The position numbers and the translations under genes were made by a program. The notes beneath the pieces were generated by a model. The model made no database searches and was not told where the DNA came from. It saw nothing but the letters and a program-made list of their open reading frames with translations. From positions 3,567,977 through 3,631,976 of the forward strand of contig NC_018068.1 in the NCBI RefSeq assembly GCF_000255115.2: a stretch of DNA of 64,000 nucleotides, in the 5' to 3' direction. Positions 41,149-50,983 of the stretch are shown one piece after another. Each line of letters opens with the position of its first letter. The first letter of the stretch is position 1. The stretch is from Desulfosporosinus acidiphilus SJ4 (GTDB lineage Bacteria > Bacillota > Desulfitobacteriia > Desulfitobacteriales > Desulfitobacteriaceae).

Positions 41149-42432
41149 ATGAATTTATTCTCAGCAACCTTTGATCAACATCAAGTTGCGCCTCTCGCAG
41201 AAAGAATGCGCCCTAGAACCCTCGATGAATATATTGGACAGCGCCACATCCTTGGTCCGGGGAAACTTCTCCGCCGCGCTATTGAAGCAGACCGCATTTC
41301 TTCCTTGATTCTCTACGGCCCGTCCGGTACAGGCAAGACCAGCTTAGCTCAAGTAATTGCCTCCCAAACCACCTCGCACTTTGTGCGGATTAATGCTGTT
41401 ACCTCAGGTGTTAAAGAACTCCGCGAAATAACATCACAGGCCGGCGAAGATCTTCACCTCTATGGAAAACGGACCTTAGTCTTCTGCGATGAAGTTCATC
41501 GCTTTAATAAAAGTCAGCAAGATGCCCTCTTGCCCTCTGTGGAAAATGGAACCATTACCTTCATTGGAGCAACTACCGAAAACCCCTTTTTTGAGTTAAA
41601 TTCAGCACTTCTCAGCCGCTCAACATTGTTTCATTTGGAACTGCTTACTTCCGCAGAAGTTCGTCTCGGCCTGGAAAAGGCTTTAAATGACGCGGAGCGC
41701 GGCTTAGGCAGGTATAAAGTTGAAATATCACCCCAAGCCTGGGAGCATTGGTTAAATTATGCCAACGGTGATTTGCGCAGAGCCCTGAATGCCTTGGAGT
41801 TGGCCGTGATGACCACTCCTGCAGCGGAGGGAATTCGTCATATTTCTTTGGAAATAGCTGAAGAATCAATTCAGCAAAGAGCACTGCGTTTCGACAAATC
41901 CGGGGATAACCATTATGACATCATTTCCGCATTTATTAAAAGTATGCGTGGTTCGGACCCCGATGCCGCTCTCTATTGGCTCGCTGTTTTGCTGGAAGCA
42001 GGCGAAGACCCTCGTTTTATTATGCGCCGAATTATCGTTCATGCTTCAGAGGATGTCGGCCTTGCCGATCCCCTGGTTATGCTTCAGGCGCAGGCCGCCG
42101 CCAATGCCTTGGAATGGGTTGGGATGCCAGAGGCAAGAATCCCGATGGCCCAGGCGGTCTTAGCCATTGCAACCGCACCTAAAAGCAATAGCACTGTGGA
42201 AGGCATCGACAACGCTCTTGCCTATGTAAAAAAGCATCCCACAGGGGAGGTTCCCCTCCACCTGCGAAGCAGCAACTACCCAGGTGCCGATAAATTAGGC
42301 AATGGTCAAGGATATCTCTATCCTCATAACTATCCCAATCACTGGGTAAAGCAAAGTTACCTTCCTTCCCAGATCCAGGGACAAGTTTTTTACACTCCCT
42401 CAGGTATGGGAAAAGAACCTTCGAAAGATTAA
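41149..42432 (+). CDS. rarA: Replication-associated recombination protein RarA (MgsA)
   Basis: 427 residues, AAA+ clamp-loader-like ATPase: [20 protein letters not shown], Walker [18 protein letters not shown], Walker [21 protein letters not shown], sensor 1 [20 protein letters not shown], then the family C-terminal domain ([40 protein letters not shown]). Acts at stalled replication forks. It is the only complete housekeeping gene on the plus strand. ATG with GAAAGGA upstream. Confidence 0.96.
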   Translation: MNLFSATFDQHQVAPLAERMRPRTLDEYIGQRHILGPGKLLRRAIEADRISSLILYGPSGTGKTSLAQVIASQTTSHFVRINAVTSGVKELREITSQAGEDLHLYGKRTLVFCDEVHRFNKSQQDALLPSVENGTITFIGATTENPFFELNSALLSRSTLFHLELLTSAEVRLGLEKALNDAERGLGRYKVEISPQAWEHWLNYANGDLRRALNALELAVMTTPAAEGIRHISLEIAEESIQQRALRFDKSGDNHYDIISAFIKSMRGSDPDAALYWLAVLLEAGEDPRFIMRRIIVHASEDVGLADPLVMLQAQAAANALEWVGMPEARIPMAQAVLAIATAPKSNSTVEGIDNALAYVKKHPTGEVPLHLRSSNYPGADKLGNGQGYLYPHNYPNHWVKQSYLPSQIQGQVFYTPSGMGKEPSKD

Positions 42433-42439
42433 AAAAGGG

Positions 42440-42739
42440 GGCTCTTCACACCATCCCAAGAGCCTCCCGTGGAGAGTATCTTCAGAGACACTCGGCCAAT
42501 TGCACGCTGCGGGAGTATGGGGAGTGAACTCGTTCCGCTAAAGCTGAACATCAGAGCTTCGGTGACGAAAGTATCCTGTTGGACAGTTTCGCCGAAAGCG
42601 CCTAGTCAATAACAAATGCTATTGTGCTGAAGGATGGCCTCTATCCACCTTGCTCATCGTCTCGGCCGATGTCAGGTTAGTCTCACTTAAGCTAGAGAAA
42701 AGTATAAAACCTAAAGTAGTCCTGCTTGATCATATTTAT
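42440..42739. repeat. Non-coding stretch with second dispersed repeat, copy 1
   Basis: Directly after rarA an imperfect hairpin GGGGGCTCTT/AAGAGCCTCCC (42447-42477) may end rarA transcription. From 42472 the sequence GAGAGTATC, TTCAGAGACACTC (42481-42493), CCAA..GCTGC.GGAGTATG recurs in order near 54528-54596. The rest (to 42739) is GC-richer and hairpin-rich without a coding frame. A structured RNA is possible but I cannot match one. Confidence 0.45.
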
Positions 42740-42784
42740 AAAGAGAGACCGCCGAAATCTTAGGATTTTCAGCGGTCTCTCTTT
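42740..42784 (-). terminator. trxA: Terminator after trxA
   Basis: Perfect 13-bp stem AAAGAGAGACCGC/GCGGTCTCTCTTT with further pairing inside; AT-rich tail on the minus strand. It also faces the plus strand. Confidence 0.85.
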
Positions 42785-42856
42785 GGCTGTTTTTCAACAA
42801 CCTGGTCGTCTAAGAACTTATTTTACAGACTCGTCTGTGTCTATTCTTGATTTGTT

Positions 42857-43192
42857 TTAGAATTTGAGTTGAGCTTCAATCATTTTCACGAGGTCGGGTT
42901 TTCCGCGGAATCCTACGATTTTTTCTACCAACCTGCCGCCTTTAAAGATCGCAAGGGTAGGAATGCTCATAACTCCATATTGGCCGGCAATAGGTCCATT
43001 CTCATCAACATCGAGTTTCCCGATGACCATTTTACCAACATAAGAATCTGCCAACTCTTCAACCACCGGTGCTACCATTCGGCACGGACTGCACCATGGA
43101 GCCCAAAAATCTACTAAGACCGGTTTGTCAGACTTTAATACTTCCGAGTCAAAATTTGCTGTCGTAAAGGTTTTTACATTTGCACCTGCCAT
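42857..43192 (-). CDS. trxA: Thioredoxin
   Basis: 111 residues with the thioredoxin fold: VLVDFWAPWCSPCRMVAPVV, KLDVDENGPIAGQYGVMSIP (cis-Pro76 loop) and GFRGKPDLVKMIE. The active site is CSPC rather than the usual CGPC, which should shift redox potential slightly. It lies 33 bases downstream of a CsoR-type regulator and shares its promoter, so it may be induced by that regulator's ligand. Confidence 0.93.
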   Translation of the reverse strand: MAGANVKTFTTANFDSEVLKSDKPVLVDFWAPWCSPCRMVAPVVEELADSYVGKMVIGKLDVDENGPIAGQYGVMSIPTLAIFKGGRLVEKIVGFRGKPDLVKMIEAQLKF

Positions 43193-43225
43193 GATAATCC
43201 CCCCATTTAAATTAATTTAAATTAG

Positions 43226-43507
43226 TTACTTAATAAATTTGCTGAGCACCCCGATTAGTTCTTCAATAGCACCTTCCTGATCATTGCTTTCAACAGCGTT
43301 ACGCATACATCCGCGAGAATGATGTTCAAAAACAATGGTACCGACTTTGTTAAGGGCAGCACGCACTGCCGCGACTTGGATCAGCACGTCGACACAGTAC
43401 TTGTCGCTCTCAACCATACGCTGGATTCCCTTAACTTGACCTTCAATTTTTTTAAGTCTGCGCAGGAGATCTTCTTTTGATTCTGCATAAGTCGTTGAAT
43501 TTATCAT
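43226..43507 (-). CDS. csoR: CsoR-family metal-sensing repressor
   Basis: About 93 residues, all-helical DUF156 protein: LLRRLKKIEGQVKGIQRMVE, DKYCVDVLIQVAAVRAALN and FEHHSRGCMRNAV. The C...HxxxC pattern (YC, then H-SRG-C) matches the Cu(I) ligands of CsoR rather than the two-Cys CstR type. The frame is open to 43567, but ATG 43507 has GGAGG nine bases upstream. An operator-like TACCC...GGGTA lies just before it. No copper exporter or chaperone gene is next to it; the downstream partner is trxA. Confidence 0.85.
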   Translation of the reverse strand: MINSTTYAESKEDLLRRLKKIEGQVKGIQRMVESDKYCVDVLIQVAAVRAALNKVGTIVFEHHSRGCMRNAVESNDQEGAIEELIGVLSKFIK

Positions 43508-43523
43508 ACCGTATTTCCTCCGA

Positions 43524-43578
43524 TACCCTAAGGGGGTAGCTACAATGCTATTATATCTAAGCATCACGGTTATGTCAA
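43524..43578 (-). promoter_or_regulatory. Consensus promoter with CsoR-type operator
   Basis: Minus-strand TTGACA (43573-43578), exactly 17 bases, TATAAT (43550-43555). Downstream, TACCCTAAGGGGGTA (43524-43538 as read on the plus strand) is a TACCC/GGGTA inverted repeat of the CsoR operator type, placed over the early transcribed region. Confidence 0.8.
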
Positions 43579-43659
43579 ATAGTTCCCCGAAAAATTCAAG
43601 AGTATTATGCCGGATAATTTGCAGGCAATGATTCTCTAGGTGTAAGTACTATTTTAAAA

Positions 43660-45429
43660 CTATTTTAAAACTATTTTAATACTAAGCTCCTTCAATTGCT
43701 TCTCCGCTACAGGTGACGGTGCATGAACCATTAGATCCGAGGCACTTTGTGTTTTCGGGAAGGCAATAACATCTCTAATGTTATCTTTTCCAGTGAGGAG
43801 CATGATCATACGATCAAGTCCAAAGGCAATCCCGCCATGAGGAGGTGTTCCAAATTCAAAGGCTTCCAGCAGATGTCCAAATTGAGCGACTGATTCCTCC
43901 TCGGATAATCCTAACAGCCTGAATAGCTGCTCTTGAACTCCCCGGCGATGAATCCGAATACTCCCGCCGCCAAGTTCGGTACCGTTGAGAACCATATCAT
44001 AAGCTTTAGCCCGTACCTTGAGCGGTTCTGTCTCTAAAATCGGCAGATCTTCATCCATGGGCGCAGTAAACGGATGGTGAATAGCGACATACCGTTTTTC
44101 TTCCTCATCATACTCCAAAAGAGGAAATTCCGTGACCCATAAGAAATTAAACATATCCTCAGGGATAAGATTCATTCGTTTAGCAAGTTCTAAGCGCAGA
44201 TGTCCCAAAGCATCACAAACAACGGAGTACTTATCGGCAACAAAGAATAAAATATCTCCGGTTTCCGCCTTTGTAATATCGATCAAGGCTTGCATTTCTT
44301 CTTCCGTGAAGAATTTCGTGATAGGAGATTTGATTCCTTCCTCGGAAAAGACAATCCAGGCTAAGCCCTTCGCCCGGTATGCACCGACGAATTTTCCCAG
44401 ATCATCTATTTCACGCCTGGGCATTCCCGCGCACCCTTTGGCACAAAGGCATTTTACGCTTCCGCCATTGGCCACTACATTGGCAAATACCTTGAACCCC
44501 GACTTTCCAACGATTTCTCCCACATCAATGAGTTCCATGCCAAAGCGCGTATCCGGTTTATCCGAACCATAGCGGTCCATCGCTTCTTTATAGGTTAGGC
44601 GCGGGAAAGGCACTGTGATGGAATTGCCGATGGTTTCCGAGAAGATTCTAACCATCAGCTGCTCCATCATAGCAAGAATATCTTCTACTTCTACAAAAGA
44701 CATCTCAACATCAAGCTGAGTAAATTCCGGCTGCCGGTCTGCTCTAAGATCTTCATCCCGGAAACAACGGACGATTTGGAAGTATTTTTCCAATCCCCCA
44801 ACCATCAGCAATTGCTTGAATTGTTGCGGAGACTGAGGCAAGGCATAAAATTCTCCCGGGTGAACGCGGCTGGGAACAAGATAATCTCTGGCCCCTTCAG
44901 GTGAAGAATTAACAAGCATCGGTGTTTCAATTTCATAAAAACCCTGGCTGTCAAAAAAATTGCGCATGACTTGGGTTACTTTGTGCCTTGTTTTAAATAC
45001 AGCTTGCATTTCCGGCCGGCGCAAATCAAGGTAACGATATTTCAATCGCACGGTTTCATCCACATCAACCTGATCAACAAGATAAAAAGGCGGTGTTTTA
45101 GCTCCGTTTAAAATTTCCAGCTGAACTGCCAGGACTTCAATTTTTCCGGTGGCTAAATTGGGATTGACCATCCCTTCAGGGCGGGCAATGACTTGTCCTA
45201 AAATCGAGACAACATATTCTGAGCGGAGACTTTCCGCTAAACTAAAACTTTCTTTCATTTTTTCGGGGTCAAAAACGACTTGCACAAGACCTGAGCGATC
45301 CCGAAGATCAACAAATATCAAGCCCCCATGGTCACGGCGGCGCTGAACCCATCCTAACAGGCGTACCTCTTCGCCCACGCGGTCTAAATCTAACTCTCCA
45401 TTGGGAACGCGTTCTGAAAATACTGTCAT
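43660..45429 (-). CDS. aspS: Aspartyl-tRNA synthetase
   Basis: 589 residues, bacterial-type. N-terminal OB fold ([20 protein letters not shown]), class II motif 2 ([20 protein letters not shown]), bacterial GAD insertion domain (about 290-410), and motif 3 near [20 protein letters not shown]. Charges tRNA-Asp; whether it also misacylates tRNA-Asn cannot be told from this window. Three bases after hisS, forming the common hisS-aspS operon under the T-box. Confidence 0.96.
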   Translation of the reverse strand: MTVFSERVPNGELDLDRVGEEVRLLGWVQRRRDHGGLIFVDLRDRSGLVQVVFDPEKMKESFSLAESLRSEYVVSILGQVIARPEGMVNPNLATGKIEVLAVQLEILNGAKTPPFYLVDQVDVDETVRLKYRYLDLRRPEMQAVFKTRHKVTQVMRNFFDSQGFYEIETPMLVNSSPEGARDYLVPSRVHPGEFYALPQSPQQFKQLLMVGGLEKYFQIVRCFRDEDLRADRQPEFTQLDVEMSFVEVEDILAMMEQLMVRIFSETIGNSITVPFPRLTYKEAMDRYGSDKPDTRFGMELIDVGEIVGKSGFKVFANVVANGGSVKCLCAKGCAGMPRREIDDLGKFVGAYRAKGLAWIVFSEEGIKSPITKFFTEEEMQALIDITKAETGDILFFVADKYSVVCDALGHLRLELAKRMNLIPEDMFNFLWVTEFPLLEYDEEEKRYVAIHHPFTAPMDEDLPILETEPLKVRAKAYDMVLNGTELGGGSIRIHRRGVQEQLFRLLGLSEEESVAQFGHLLEAFEFGTPPHGGIAFGLDRMIMLLTGKDNIRDVIAFPKTQSASDLMVHAPSPVAEKQLKELSIKIVLK

Positions 45430-45432
45430 TAC

Positions 45433-46704
45433 TTAAACTCCTCTCTGGTACTTCGAATAAACTACTTCAATGGCTTTAGGCAAAGGAACTTCGGTCTGTT
45501 CGCCCGATGTTAAATCTCTTAAGAGAAGAACCTGTCGCTCCAACTCCTCTTCTCCGAGAATAAGGGCAAACTCAGCGCCCTCCCGATCGGCAGCTTTCAT
45601 CTGCGCTTTTAAGCTGCGGCCCAGAAGATCCATCTGGACAGGGATGCCCTTCCCCCGTAAAGCATTCATAAGGGCAAATCCTTCATTTTGAGCTTTATCT
45701 CCCAAAGCAACCAGCATGGCAAAAAGTTTAGGCTTAGCCTCGGGAAATTTACCCTGAACTTGCAGGGCAGCTAAAACCCGCTCTAACCCCATGGCAAAGC
45801 CAATGCCCGGAGTGGCAGGACCCCCGATTTCTTCCACAAGGCCGTCATAACGCCCGCCTCCGCAGATGGCGCTCTGAGCTCCGATTTCCTCCACCATGAC
45901 TTCAAAAGCTGTTTTAGTATAGTAATCCAGACCTCTAACCAAGCGGGGATTGACTTTATAGGATACTCCCGCACCGGATAAGAGGCTGAGCACGTTATCA
46001 AAGTGCGAACGGCAGCCATCACAAAGGGTGTCTAACGTCGTCGGCGCTCCTTCAGTTACTGCCTGACAGTGAGGGTTTTTGCAATCTAAAATCCGCAGAG
46101 GATTTCGTTCATAACGTTCCTGGCAGTCCTGACACAACTCGGACTTACGTTCCTCCAAGAACTTATGCAATTGCTCCCGATGAGCGGCCCGGCAAGTCGG
46201 ACATCCTACCGAATTAAGATGCACTTCCAAGCCAGACAGTCCGAGCCTCTGATATAAATCCCAAACCAAACAAATGACCTCGGCATCTACTAGGGGTTGA
46301 TCAGCCCCTAAGACCTCCACTCCAAATTGATGAAATTGACGAAATCGTCCGCTTTGAGGGCGTTCATAACGGAACATCGGCCCTTGGTAATACAACTTAA
46401 CAGGCAGAGGCTGTCCATAGAGTTTGTCCTCAACATAGGCACGGCAAACAGAAGCCGTTCCTTCCGGTCGTAAGGTCATGGACCGATCACCTTTGTCTAA
46501 AAAGGTATACATTTCTTTCTTGACAATATCGGTGGTTTGTCCTACCCCTCGCTGAAAAAGTTCTGTCGCCTCAAAGATTGGCGTCCGAATTTCTTCATAT
46601 CCATAGTCTCGACAAACTCTGCGAATCGTTTCTTCGAGATAGTGCCACTGTTCAATGGTCCCCGGCAACAAATCCTGCGTACCTTTGGGTCGTTGAATTG
46701 CCAT
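45433..46704 (-). CDS. hisS: Histidyl-tRNA synthetase
   Basis: 423 residues, class II: PKGTQDLLPGTIEQWHYLEE, motif 2 LYYQGPMFRYERPQSGRFRQ, histidine A motif LVRGLDYYTKTAFEV and GGGRYDGLVEEIGGP, C-terminal anticodon-binding domain. A Cys-rich insert (CPTCRAAHREQLHKFLEE, CQDC, CDGC) resembles zinc-ribbon pairs seen in clostridial HisS. First gene of hisS-aspS and directly downstream of a T-box leader. Confidence 0.96.
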   Translation of the reverse strand: MAIQRPKGTQDLLPGTIEQWHYLEETIRRVCRDYGYEEIRTPIFEATELFQRGVGQTTDIVKKEMYTFLDKGDRSMTLRPEGTASVCRAYVEDKLYGQPLPVKLYYQGPMFRYERPQSGRFRQFHQFGVEVLGADQPLVDAEVICLVWDLYQRLGLSGLEVHLNSVGCPTCRAAHREQLHKFLEERKSELCQDCQERYERNPLRILDCKNPHCQAVTEGAPTTLDTLCDGCRSHFDNVLSLLSGAGVSYKVNPRLVRGLDYYTKTAFEVMVEEIGAQSAICGGGRYDGLVEEIGGPATPGIGFAMGLERVLAALQVQGKFPEAKPKLFAMLVALGDKAQNEGFALMNALRGKGIPVQMDLLGRSLKAQMKAADREGAEFALILGEEELERQVLLLRDLTSGEQTEVPLPKAIEVVYSKYQRGV

Positions 46705-46724
46705 AGTTCTGCCTCCTTCTGTTA

Positions 46725-46765
46725 TTAAAGAAAATACAACTAAAGGTTATACTTTCCGATAGTTT
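46725..46765 (-). repeat. Dispersed terminator-associated repeat, copy C (short)
   Basis: Only the outer parts remain: TTAAAGAAAA and AAAGGTTATACTTTC.GATAGTTT, adjoining the T-run of the T-box terminator, between it and the hisS start. The central GAAGACACTGTCTTC hairpin is missing. Confidence 0.65.
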
Positions 46766-47010
46766 AAAAAAAGTCCTCGTTCCTTGCTTTGCGCAAGGGA
46801 CGAGAACTTCTCGTGGTGCCACCCTTATTGACGGAATTCATCCGCCCACTTTTTAGTCGTTAACGAGACCAGCCGCAGTGTCAGCTACTCCCATTTGGCT
46901 GTCCCGCTGCGTATCTCTCAGGCTAGTTCCAGTCATGCTAGCCCTCCCTGTAGAAAGTTATACACAGAAGCTTCCAGATGGTTTTCGTGAATAGCTAATA
47001 CTTTAACATT
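46766..47010 (-). promoter_or_regulatory. T-box leader of hisS-aspS
   Basis: The minus strand shows the canonical T-box core AGGGTGGCACCACGAG (around 46810-46826), then a terminator with arms CTCGTCCCTTGC (46793-46804) and GCAAGGAACGAG (46776-46787) and seven T (46766-46772). About 180 bases upstream of the core form the stem I/II region. Uncharged tRNA binding the core would favour the antiterminator and read-through into hisS-aspS. The specifier codon was not assigned by eye. The rest of the gap to 47106 is AT-rich and presumably holds the promoter. Confidence 0.92.
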
Positions 47011-47106
47011 TAACATGTACATAATAGTTTATCCATTATTTTAACAAATAATTGCTATTTGTCAATGGAACGAAAAACAGCCTGTTATGCAACACTTTTC
47101 AGAATG

Positions 47107-47727
47107 TTACAACAAAAAAGGATTATCTCGTTTTTCCTCTCCGATACTTGTCTCTTCCCCGTGACCGGGCAGAACTCTTGTATTATCAGGCAGAATAAAA
47201 AGCTTCTCTTTAATCCCGCCAAGAAGCAATTCCATGGAGCCTCCCGGAAAATCTGTTCGTCCGATTGAACCGGCAAAGAGAGTATCGCCGCTGAATAATC
47301 CTTCCGGACTCCAGAAACATACTCCTCCCGGGGAATGACCGGGGGTATGAATGACCTTCAAATGTTCCTTGCCCACAGCGATTTCCTGTCCGTCCTCCAA
47401 GAGGAAATCAGCGCTCTTAAGGACGACTCCCGGACCGAAATAGCTGGAGAGATTTTTTTTGCCGTCCGTTAACATTTCCGCATCTCCTGCATGAATGCCG
47501 ACTCGGACTGTTCCTAATAAATTTCTAAGTTCATCCACCGCTCCAATGTGATCAACATGCCCATGGGTCAGCAAAATATAGTCAACTTGGAGACCTTTCT
47601 CTTGCACCCATCTGTAAATCCTTTTCCCATCAGCCCCCGGGTCAATGAGTACGGCTTTCTTGCTATCCATACAGGCATAGAGATAGCAATTTGCCCCCAT
47701 GGGCCCCACTGCCTGTCCTTCAATCAT
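47107..47727 (-). CDS. MBL-fold metallo-hydrolase (glyoxalase II-like)
   Basis: 206 residues: LLTHGHVDHIGAV (HxHxDH dinuclear metal site), HTPGHSPGGVCFW, LFSGDTLFAGSIGRTDFPGG and VLPGHGEETSIGEE. This short YqgX/YcbL-like class hydrolyses thioesters or related substrates; true glyoxalase II proteins are longer. Fifteen bases downstream of dtd, in the relA-dtd gene string common in Firmicutes. Confidence 0.9.
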   Translation of the reverse strand: MIEGQAVGPMGANCYLYACMDSKKAVLIDPGADGKRIYRWVQEKGLQVDYILLTHGHVDHIGAVDELRNLLGTVRVGIHAGDAEMLTDGKKNLSSYFGPGVVLKSADFLLEDGQEIAVGKEHLKVIHTPGHSPGGVCFWSPEGLFSGDTLFAGSIGRTDFPGGSMELLLGGIKEKLFILPDNTRVLPGHGEETSIGEEKRDNPFLL

Positions 47728-47742
47728 TGACTTAACCTCCCT

Positions 47743-48192
47743 CTAGAACGTTTTCTCACTGTCTAAGAGAATAGTCACCGGCCCATCATTAATCAGTTCT
47801 ACGTCCATTTCCGCTTGAAATATACCGGTTTTAACAATGAAGCCCTTGCTGCGAAGCCCTTCTGCCGTCTGCTCAAAGAGAACCCTCGCCCTGTCCGGCG
47901 GCGACGCTGCCGTAAAGCTTGGCCGTTTCCCGCTCCGGCAATCTCCGTAGAGGGTGAACTGGGAAACCAGCAAAATTTCTCCCCCAGAATCTTGGAGGGA
48001 ACAATTCATTTTTCCTGCCTTATCTTCAAATATCCGCAGACCGCCAAGTTTATCTACCATCCACGCAATATCGGATTCACCATCCTTCAGGCCCACTCCT
48101 AAGAGCACCAAGAGCCCGGCAGAAATTTCCCCCACTGTTTCACCCTTTACTTTAACCGAAGCGCGTTTAACACGCTGAACAACACTGCGCAT
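47743..48192 (-). CDS. dtd: D-aminoacyl-tRNA deacylase
   Basis: 149 residues: [60 protein letters not shown] (SQxT motif) and GPVTILLDS (GP cis-Pro motif). Removes D-amino acids and glycine from mischarged tRNAs. ATG at 48192 with AGGAGG eight bases upstream. One base separates its start region from the relA stop. Confidence 0.95.
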   Translation of the reverse strand: MRSVVQRVKRASVKVKGETVGEISAGLLVLLGVGLKDGESDIAWMVDKLGGLRIFEDKAGKMNCSLQDSGGEILLVSQFTLYGDCRSGKRPSFTAASPPDRARVLFEQTAEGLRSKGFIVKTGIFQAEMDVELINDGPVTILLDSEKTF

Positions 48193-48193
48193 G

Positions 48194-50413
48194 TTATTTT
48201 CCTCCTGAGTAAATCCGCTCGACATCCGTGATGTCTTTGATCTTGCGAATTTTGTGCATGACCATTTTTAATTGTTCAAGATTGCGAATCTCCACCCGCA
48301 ATTGAATGTGAGCCGCATCATCTTTTCCTACCTTAGCGTTAATTCCCAGGATATGAGTTCTTGTGTCTAAGACCGTGTTCATAACTTCTGTGACCAGTCG
48401 CGGCCTATCTATGCCATGGATCTTAATGTCTACCGGATAGGTAGAATCCACTTCATCAGCCCAAACAACCTCTACCACCCGCTCCTGCTCATCTTGAGAA
48501 TGATTCAAGATATTAGTACAGTCTTTACGGTGAATCGAAACCCCGCGTCCCCTGGTTATATAACCGATAATCGCATCACCGGGCAAGGGATTACAGCAAC
48601 GGGAAAAACGCACTAAGACATTGTCCACGCCTTTGACTCTTACACCCTGGGAAGCCTTCCCATAATGATTCTGAGCGGGAGTTTTTCCTTCACTTTGCTG
48701 AAGAGCTGCTAATTGCATCTTTTCTCGTTCTTCTTTAGTCAGGTCTTCACGCAAACGCATCAGTACTTTATTGGGAGTCAGTACCCCATCTCCAATCGAT
48801 GCATATAAGTCATCGATGCCGACCAAGTTTTGACTCTTCCCTATGGCCATAAGGCTCTCATGCTTCAAGACAGACGTTGGATCTAAACCGAGCTTGCGAA
48901 CTTCTCTCTCTAGACTTTCTTTGCCACGGATAATATTATCTTCACGCTGCTCCTTCTTGAACCACTGGCGAATTCTGTTCTTTGCCTGGGAGGTCTTGAC
49001 AAAAGCAAGCCAATCCCGGCTTGGGGCACCGCCTTGTTTCGATGTGAGAATTTCAATAATATCCCCGTTGGCCAGCTTTGTGTCCAGAGGTACTATCCGA
49101 CCGTTAAGTTTTGCTCCGACACAGCGATGTCCCACATCGGTATGCACACGATAGGCGAAATCCACCGGACAAGAATCAGCCGGTAATTCCACAACATCCC
49201 CTTTCGGGGTAAAGACAAACACCGTATCGGCGAACAAGTCAATCTTTAAGGACTCCATGAATTCCCCGGCATCTCTCGATTCATGCTGCCATTCCAAAAG
49301 TTGCCTCAGCCAGGACAGCTTCTGCTCAAAATTGACACTGGCCGCCGACCTGCCTCCGCCGCCACCGGCAGGTTCCTTGCTGCTTGCTTCTTTATATTTC
49401 CAGTGGGCAGCAATTCCATACTCAGAGGTTCGATGCATTTCACAGGTACGAATCTGAATTTCAAAAGGCTCTCCATGCTCGCCGATTAAGGTTGTATGAA
49501 GGGACTGATACATATTAGGCTTAGGCATGGCAATATAATCTTTAAAACGGCCCGGAATCGGTTTCCAGAGCGTGTGAATAATCCCTAAAGCACCATAACA
49601 ATCATTGACAGTTTCTACGATCACTCGAATGGCCATAAGATCGTAGATTTCACTTAATTCCTTATGCTGAGTGGTCATTTTTCGATAAATGCTGTAAAAG
49701 TGTTTTGGGCGTCCAGCAATATCGGCATAAATTTCCACCTCGTTCAAACGTTTGCGCATTTGAACAATGACCTCATTTATATAGGCTTCCCGCTCTCGGC
49801 GTTTTAAAGCAATTCCTTCTACCAAATCGTAATATTCCTGAGGTTTAAGGTAACGAAACGATAAATCCTCCAACTCCCATTTAATCCGAAAAATCCCCAA
49901 GCGGTTCGCCAAAGGAGCAAATATTTCCAATGTTTCCTGAGCAATTTCTTTTTGCTTTTCTACGGAATGATATTTCAAAGTGCGCATATTATGCAAGCGA
50001 TCGGCAAGTTTAATCAATATTACACGGATATCTTTGGCCATGGCCAAAAACATTTTGCGCAGATTTTCAACCTGTTGTTCAACCTTGCTTTTATAGGCAA
50101 TTCTGCCAAGCTTTGTTACGCCATCGACTAGCAAGGCGATTTCTGGGCCAAATTCTCTTTCAATATCTGCAATGGTATACTCAGTATCTTCCACAACATC
50201 GTGAAGCAAGGCTGCCGCAATGGTTGCCTCGTCCATTTCCAAATCAGCCAGAATCTGTGCGACTTCCAGCGGATGAAGAATATAATCCTCTCCTGAATTG
50301 CGAAGCTGATTGCGGTGTGCTTTTTCAGCAAATCGATAGGCCTTGTCCACAATCTCCAGGCGTGCTTGGGGAGTCGTATTTTGCAGTTTTATCCATAATT
50401 CTGCGAAGGACAT
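48194..50413 (-). CDS. relA: Bifunctional (p)ppGpp synthetase/hydrolase RelA/SpoT
   Basis: About 739 residues. N-terminal HD hydrolase domain intact ([44 protein letters not shown]); synthetase domain with [12 protein letters not shown] and [14 protein letters not shown]; then TGS ([17 protein letters not shown]), helical and ACT domains ([17 protein letters not shown]). Both activities should be present, as in Rel enzymes of Firmicutes, which make and degrade the starvation alarmone. ATG 50413 has GAGGAG upstream; the longer frame to 50446 is not needed. Confidence 0.96.
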   Translation of the reverse strand: MSFAELWIKLQNTTPQARLEIVDKAYRFAEKAHRNQLRNSGEDYILHPLEVAQILADLEMDEATIAAALLHDVVEDTEYTIADIEREFGPEIALLVDGVTKLGRIAYKSKVEQQVENLRKMFLAMAKDIRVILIKLADRLHNMRTLKYHSVEKQKEIAQETLEIFAPLANRLGIFRIKWELEDLSFRYLKPQEYYDLVEGIALKRREREAYINEVIVQMRKRLNEVEIYADIAGRPKHFYSIYRKMTTQHKELSEIYDLMAIRVIVETVNDCYGALGIIHTLWKPIPGRFKDYIAMPKPNMYQSLHTTLIGEHGEPFEIQIRTCEMHRTSEYGIAAHWKYKEASSKEPAGGGGGRSAASVNFEQKLSWLRQLLEWQHESRDAGEFMESLKIDLFADTVFVFTPKGDVVELPADSCPVDFAYRVHTDVGHRCVGAKLNGRIVPLDTKLANGDIIEILTSKQGGAPSRDWLAFVKTSQAKNRIRQWFKKEQREDNIIRGKESLEREVRKLGLDPTSVLKHESLMAIGKSQNLVGIDDLYASIGDGVLTPNKVLMRLREDLTKEEREKMQLAALQQSEGKTPAQNHYGKASQGVRVKGVDNVLVRFSRCCNPLPGDAIIGYITRGRGVSIHRKDCTNILNHSQDEQERVVEVVWADEVDSTYPVDIKIHGIDRPRLVTEVMNTVLDTRTHILGINAKVGKDDAAHIQLRVEIRNLEQLKMVMHKIRKIKDITDVERIYSGGK

Positions 50414-50449
50414 TGGAGAACTCCTCTCATCCGATCTAAGAAGCAAAGA

Positions 50450-50968
50450 TTATTTTTCGTATTCTACCAAAGAAAAAACAGGATAATCAACGAGTTTTTC
50501 GCGCCCCTTTAAAAATGTCAGTTCAATGAGAAAGCCCATTCCGACAACGTCTGCCCCAATTTTTCTCATTAAGTTTGCTGTCGCTGCCATCGTCCCGCCG
50601 GTAGCGAGTAAATCATCGACAACCACAATTCGTTCACCGGAATGAATGGCATCTGCGTGAACCTCTAAAGTATCTGAACCATACTCTAAGGCATAGGTTT
50701 CACTGATGGTCCGAGCCGGCAGCTTTCCAGGCTTGCGAACCGGTACGAAGCCAATCCCCAAAGCATAGGCCACGGGAGCACCTAATAAAAATCCCCGGGC
50801 TTCTGGTCCAACAATAACCTCAGGTTTCCAAGGCTTAATTTTTTCTACCATTTCATTGACTGCCGCACGATAAACGTCTCCGTTTTTCAGAAGTGTCGTA
50901 ATATCTTTATACGAAATACCTTCCTTGGGAAAATCAGCGATGACGCGAATATGTTCATTAAACTTCAT
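50450..50968 (-). CDS. apt: Adenine phosphoribosyltransferase
   Basis: 172 residues: [40 protein letters not shown], and the PRPP-binding loop [18 protein letters not shown]. Converts adenine plus PRPP to AMP (purine salvage). In the recJ-apt-relA order typical of Firmicutes; 15 bases after recJ. Confidence 0.96.
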   Translation of the reverse strand: MKFNEHIRVIADFPKEGISYKDITTLLKNGDVYRAAVNEMVEKIKPWKPEVIVGPEARGFLLGAPVAYALGIGFVPVRKPGKLPARTISETYALEYGSDTLEVHADAIHSGERIVVVDDLLATGGTMAATANLMRKIGADVVGMGFLIELTFLKGREKLVDYPVFSLVEYEK

Positions 50969-50983
50969 GATCTTGCCGCCCTT

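Noticed and set aside
42440-42739. 6S RNA or another known ncRNA after rarA
   Set aside because: Structured RNA genes are often near rarA/aspS in Firmicutes, but I could not draw the 6S closing stem with a central bubble, and part of the sequence is a repeat also found at 54.5 kb.
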